Assembly: GCA_023489375.1 (NCBI GenBank)
Contig: JAMDCX010000060.1
Span: 1-10,890 of the forward strand
From: Planctomycetota bacterium
GTDB lineage: Bacteria; Planctomycetota; Phycisphaerae; WQYP01
Direction of reading: 5' to 3'
DNA: 10,890 bases
Positions 8,241-10,890 of the stretch are shown one piece after another. The notes under the pieces are model-generated. The model did no database searches, was not told where the DNA came from, and saw nothing but the letters and a program-made list of their open reading frames with translations. Made by a program: the position numbers and the translations under genes. Numbering within the stretch: position 1 is the stretch's first letter; each line of letters starts with the position of its first letter.

Positions 8241-8246
8241 ATACTT
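8235..8246. promoter_or_regulatory. 12-bp perfect palindrome AAGTATATACTT
   Basis: A perfect self-complementary site in an AT-rich stretch. It shares AAGTAT with the right arm of the 8206-8240 inverted repeat. It may be a protein-binding site; AT-rich palindromes of this length can also occur by chance. Confidence 0.25.
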
Positions 8247-8290
8247 GGTGCGGCTAATAAGGGGACAATTGATACAGCACTGTGACCGCA

Positions 8291-8304
8291 AAACAAGCTT
8301 GTTT
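8291..8304. promoter_or_regulatory. 14-bp perfect palindrome, candidate operator of the GH5 pair
   Basis: AAACAAGCTTGTTT is perfectly self-complementary. Its right half contains TTGTTT (8299-8304), which could serve as a poor -35 to TATGAT (8324-8329) with a long 19-nt spacer. A dimeric regulator bound here would cover the -35 region. The centre is AAGCTT, unlike the CG centre of classic LacI-family operators, so no regulator family is assigned. Confidence 0.35.
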
Positions 8305-8329
8305 CTGCACCAAATATGCTCCTTATGAT
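8299..8329 (+). promoter_or_regulatory. Candidate promoter for the GH5 pair
   Basis: TATGAT (8324-8329) matches the -10 consensus at five of six positions, with TTGTTT 19 nt upstream as a weak -35. A second, perfect -10-like TATAAT lies at 8364-8369 but has no recognisable -35. Either would leave a leader that includes the AAGGAG site before TTG 8410. The call rests on sequence match alone. Confidence 0.25.
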
Positions 8330-8395
8330 GTATCACCAAGGCCCGCATGGAATATAAGTGGAGTATAATTTCGCCGGATGCAACTGCTGCAGCAC

Positions 8396-8401
8396 AAGGA
8401 G
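8396..8401 (+). promoter_or_regulatory. Strong Shine-Dalgarno supporting the TTG 8410 start
   Basis: AAGGAG with an 8-nt gap to TTG 8410 is the best ribosome binding site in this part of the window. The alternative ATG 8347 has only AAGG (8338-8341) at 5 nt and would add 21 residues ahead of an otherwise normal signal peptide. Confidence 0.5.
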
Positions 8402-8409
8402 ATGTCATT

Positions 8410-9507
8410 TTGTATAAACCTGTGTTCAAACGAAGACAAATATGGGCTTTGCAAACACTCTCGATAGCGTGTTTGTTCGTGGATTGTATCATCGGTGTTG
8501 GGATGTGTTTTAGCCGTCCAGTTCATAGACTGCAGGCTGTGGTAGCACCCTATAATGCAGGTGCAATGACTCTGCACACCCGCGGCAGGGAATTGCTGTA
8601 TGCCAATGGAAAAGTGGCGGTTCTCCACGGCGTTACCATGGCGGCCAAACCGGGCACACCCAATTGGACACATATTCAGCAATCTCTGGCGGTGGCGATC
8701 CAAACCTGGCATAGTCAACTGATCGGTTTGCCGCTTTCACAGGATGCCTGGTTTGGAAAATTGCCGAATTCACAGCACGGCGGAGCGAGCTATCGGCATA
8801 CTATTGATGCTCTGGTGCGATATTGTGCCGATCATCATGTCTATATAGATTTGACCCTGCGATGGACTGATATGGGACGCTGGGGAAAATATATGGGCCG
8901 CCATCGCATGCCGGATGGCAATTCTGAATCATTCTGGCGGGCGGCGGCGAGGCGGTATAAACATTATCCCAATGTGCTCCTGGGCTTGTTTGCATCGCCT
9001 TATGGTGTGGACTGGCACACGTGGCTGTATGGCGGCGTATGCACAGAGGAAACGGCGTCGCATGTGATAGCCTATCGCGCTGTGGGCATGCAGGAACTTT
9101 ACAACACCGTGCGGGCGGCAGGGGCGGAAAATGTTGTCGTGGTGCCGGGCTGCCGCCACGGTTATGACCTTTTCGGGGTGATTCATGGTTTTGTCGTGCA
9201 GGGTAAAAACATTATGTATGAGACACACATATTTCCATGGATGAAACACTGGCGAAAAGCCTTTGAGCTGGCCGCTGCACACGTACCGGTGCTGGTGGGG
9301 GGATGGGGGGGAGGAAAGCACGATCTGGCTTTTGCCACCAGGCTGCTGGCTGTTATGCATGAGGAACAGCTAAGTTGGACCGCCGTATACTTTGGCCAAG
9401 GTCCGCCATGGCCGGTTCTGATTCGCAATTGGCAATATCAGCCCACCACATTCGGAAATATGGTGAAAAAACAATTAATAGCGACAGATCGGGGAAGCGT
9501 AAAATGA
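8410..9507 (+). CDS. GH5-fold protein lacking the catalytic residues (exported or membrane-anchored pseudoenzyme)
   Basis: 365 residues from TTG 8410 (386 if ATG 8347 is used). The N-terminus KPVFKRRQIW plus hydrophobic ALQTLSIACLFVDCIIGVG is a signal or membrane anchor without a clear cleavage site. The rest aligns end to end with the next gene, about 45% identical by eye, sharing HRMPD, AARRY, HYPNV, YRAVGMQ and PVLIRNWQYQP. The GH5 active-site residues are mostly gone: Arg to Gly106, His to Arg151, Asn-Glu of NEP to Ala195-Ser196, Tyr to Phe275, nucleophile Glu to Gly298 (VGGWGG) and Trp to Val326. Only His273 remains. GH5 hydrolysis needs both glutamates, so it should not cleave by the retaining mechanism. 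The frame is intact with no stop, arguing against simple decay. It may bind glycan or assist its partner. The last codon overlaps the next start (ATGA). Confidence 0.88.
   Translation: MYKPVFKRRQIWALQTLSIACLFVDCIIGVGMCFSRPVHRLQAVVAPYNAGAMTLHTRGRELLYANGKVAVLHGVTMAAKPGTPNWTHIQQSLAVAIQTWHSQLIGLPLSQDAWFGKLPNSQHGGASYRHTIDALVRYCADHHVYIDLTLRWTDMGRWGKYMGRHRMPDGNSESFWRAAARRYKHYPNVLLGLFASPYGVDWHTWLYGGVCTEETASHVIAYRAVGMQELYNTVRAAGAENVVVVPGCRHGYDLFGVIHGFVVQGKNIMYETHIFPWMKHWRKAFELAAAHVPVLVGGWGGGKHDLAFATRLLAVMHEEQLSWTAVYFGQGPPWPVLIRNWQYQPTTFGNMVKKQLIATDRGSVK
9491..9507 (+). promoter_or_regulatory. ATGA stop/start overlap with purine-rich ribosome binding site
   Basis: TGA of the upstream GH5-like gene (9505-9507) and ATG of the next gene (9504-9506) share bases. 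GGGGAAG (9491-9497) lies 6 nt before the ATG. This layout normally gives coupled translation and near-equal output of the two proteins. Confidence 0.6.
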
Positions 9508-10733
9508 GCATTGCTTCACCAATTGAATCGGTAAATCCATCTGCTAAATTGCGCCGAGGTATATTTGCTGTCATCGTCAATATCCGCGTTTTTGTAACTG
9601 ACTTGAAAGTGCAGACACTTCGCAGAATGATCGATTTGCCGATGACACTGATGTATACACTATTGAAAATTAGAATGGGTTGGCGTTTAGTGTCGGCTTT
9701 GCTGCTGGTTGGATGGTTGGCGGGATATGGACATGCCTCAGCGGCCACCACACCGTCATCACTGCGGATTGTTACCTTGCCATGCCCCTATTCCATCGGC
9801 AATATGGCGTTGCACACCCACGGCAATAAACTGCTGAATGTCCAAAACCAGCTGGTGGTTTTGCACGGTGTGGATTTGCCGAGCCTGGAATGGACCAATC
9901 GCGGCGATCATATCCACCGGTCTGAGCGGGTGGCCATTACCCAATGGCATTGCCAGATTATCCGTATTCCCACGGCAGTGGAGCGCTGGTTTGGTCGGAT
10001 GCCGGGGCAGACGCATGGCGGCCGCGTGTATCGGTATATCGTGGATCAGTTGATCCAGTATGCCGCACGGCATCACGTGTATGTGGTGCTGGATTTGCAC
10101 TGGAATGACATGGACGGGCACACCGTTAACCTGGGCCAACACCGCATGCCCGATCGCAGTTGCGTGTTGTACTGGCGATCCGCGGCGCGGCGATATCGTC
10201 ATTATCCCAATGTGTTCTTTGATGTGTATAACGAACCGCACGGCGTAAGCTGGATCACCTGGCGGGATGGAGGTATATGCACTGGTGAAACAAAGACCAC
10301 CGTGGTTACGTACCGCGCGGTGGGCATGCAGCGGCTGTATAATGTTGTGCGCGATGCCGGTGCGGATAATATTGTCATCATCGGCGGCTTAAACTGGGCC
10401 TATGATGATTTTGGCATTACGCACGGGTATGCTATCGACGGAAAAAATATTGTGTATGATTGTCATATATATCCAGGTAAGTCGCACTGGAAACACAATT
10501 TTGAACTCGCGGCCAGGAGTGTGCCGATGATTTTTGATGAATTCGGCGGCAGCGGTAAGCAGTTAGCGTTTGGCAGGAAGGTCATTGCGTTTGCGGCGGC
10601 GCATCATATCAGTTGGTGCGGTTGGTCATTTCATACGCGGGCCGGGCCGGTGCTCATCAGGAATTGGCAATATCAACCATCAGCGTTTGGTGCGCTGATA
10701 AAGAAGGCGTTGACAATGACCAAAAATCACTGA
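9504..10733 (+). CDS. Exported GH5 glycoside hydrolase, catalytically complete (endoglucanase-like)
   Basis: 409 residues from ATG 9504, chosen for the ATGA overlap and GGGGAAG site. All eight near-invariant GH5 residues can be placed: Arg154 (IIRIP), His199 (LDLHW), Asn243 and acid/base Glu244 (YNEP), His321 and Tyr323 (CHIYPG), nucleophile Glu346 (FDEFGG) and Trp374 (CGWSF). GH5 enzymes are retaining beta-glycosidases, mostly endo-acting on cellulose, xyloglucan, mannan or related chains. Residues 58-80 (MGWRLVSALLLVGWLAGYG to ASA) form a standard Sec signal with cleavage after Ala80. The 57 residues ahead of it are odd and include a second hydrophobic run (GIFAVIV). Starts at ATG 9627, 9642, 9651 or 9675 are possible but lack a binding site. 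It is encoded together with its inactive paralogue. Family and activity are firm; subfamily and substrate are not assigned. Confidence 0.92.
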   Translation: MSIASPIESVNPSAKLRRGIFAVIVNIRVFVTDLKVQTLRRMIDLPMTLMYTLLKIRMGWRLVSALLLVGWLAGYGHASAATTPSSLRIVTLPCPYSIGNMALHTHGNKLLNVQNQLVVLHGVDLPSLEWTNRGDHIHRSERVAITQWHCQIIRIPTAVERWFGRMPGQTHGGRVYRYIVDQLIQYAARHHVYVVLDLHWNDMDGHTVNLGQHRMPDRSCVLYWRSAARRYRHYPNVFFDVYNEPHGVSWITWRDGGICTGETKTTVVTYRAVGMQRLYNVVRDAGADNIVIIGGLNWAYDDFGITHGYAIDGKNIVYDCHIYPGKSHWKHNFELAARSVPMIFDEFGGSGKQLAFGRKVIAFAAAHHISWCGWSFHTRAGPVLIRNWQYQPSAFGALIKKALTMTKNH

Positions 10734-10824
10734 TCAACGATCAAAGTTCAGGGGCATTCCCTATTACGGCGTGTTGTTCATTAGGCATAGTTCATTGTAA
10801 ATTATTGTTTTTCGGAGTTTGCAA

Positions 10825-10890
10825 ATGGAAAATAACATCGTGGAATCCAAACCCTTAACGCGGCGTCAGATGCTGCAGGCGGCGGCGGGG
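10825..10890 (+). CDS. Start of a Tat-exported protein (partial at right edge)
   Basis: ATG 10825 follows GGAG (10814-10817) with 7-nt spacing. The 22 visible codons give MENNIVESKPLTRRQMLQ and then AAAG, a clear twin-arginine motif (TRRQML) followed by the first small residues of a hydrophobic core. The frame is open to the window edge. The 91-nt gap after the GH5 stop shows no strong terminator, so it could be co-transcribed or have its own promoter. The product is unknown; Tat signals also occur on glycosidases such as the second GH31 here, and on oxidoreductases. Confidence 0.7.
   Translation, partial: MENNIVESKPLTRRQMLQAAAG

Noticed and set aside
8929..9360. Minus-strand ORF of 143 codons opposite the GH5-like gene
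   Set aside because: Antisense shadow of the conserved GH5 frame; no recognisable motif and no credible upstream binding site noted.
9375..9503. In-frame upstream TTG start of the second GH5, overlapping the first GH5 by about 130 bases
   Set aside because: There is no binding site, and the extra sequence merely reads the upstream gene in another frame; the ATGA start at 9504 is better supported.
8410..9507. Calling the first GH5 a broken pseudogene
   Set aside because: There is no frameshift or internal stop over 365 codons and the scaffold motifs are conserved; the pseudoenzyme explanation fits better.
9759..10241. Minus-strand ORF of 160 codons opposite the second GH5
   Set aside because: It is a mirror of the GH5 coding frame, full of His/Ile/Pro from antisense codons, with no domain or export signal.
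10731..10743. Small hairpin TGATC-AAC-GATCA at the GH5 stop as terminator
   Set aside because: Only 5 bp, AT-rich, and not followed by a T-run.
10613..10858. + strand ORF crossing the GH5 end and the gap
   Set aside because: It is out of frame with the GH5 active-site region and overlaps the better-supported Tat-type start at 10825.
1..10890. CRISPR array, tRNA/rRNA genes, insertion sequences or prophage elements
   Set aside because: I saw no direct-repeat arrays, tRNA-like folds, transposase motifs or terminal inverted repeats in the window.

Overview
The window carries an exported carbohydrate-degradation locus, with every supported gene on the + strand. It suggests a Gram-negative bacterium of the Planctomycetes/Verrucomicrobia type. 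The reasons are a PEP-CTERM (exosortase-sorted) surface protein, two Tat-type signal peptides, large multimodular glycoside hydrolases and LamG-like/PA14-like accessory modules. This taxonomic guess is inference; no rRNA or marker gene is present.

Layout: (1) 2-469 is the C-terminal end of a PEP-CTERM surface protein. (2) 470-803 is a non-coding leader with several short inverted repeats. (3) 804-4850 and 4851-7934 are two GH31 alpha-glycosidases placed stop-to-start with no gap. The first has a Sec-type signal and a long C-terminal array of accessory modules; the second has a Tat signal and a CBM35/6-like C-terminus. Both keep the GH31 nucleophile and acid/base aspartates. (4) 7988-8128 is a possible 46-aa Cys-containing ORF, followed by a credible intrinsic terminator at 8143-8181. 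(5) 8182-8409 is a palindrome-rich regulatory region. (6) 8410-9507 and 9504-10733 are two paralogous GH5 proteins sharing an ATGA overlap. (7) 10825-10890 is the start of another Tat-exported protein, cut by the window edge.

The most notable point is the GH5 pair. The downstream copy has all eight near-invariant GH5 active-site residues. The upstream copy, about 45% identical by eye and uninterrupted, keeps only one of them: NEP has become ASP and the nucleophile Glu has become Gly. It looks like an exported pseudoenzyme translationally coupled to its active paralogue. A plausible joint role is breakdown of a beta-linked backbone by the active GH5 and of alpha-linked side groups or alpha-glucan by the GH31 enzymes, as in xyloglucan-type loci. 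The substrate cannot be read from the sequence. No transporter, SusC/D pair or regulator gene is in view.
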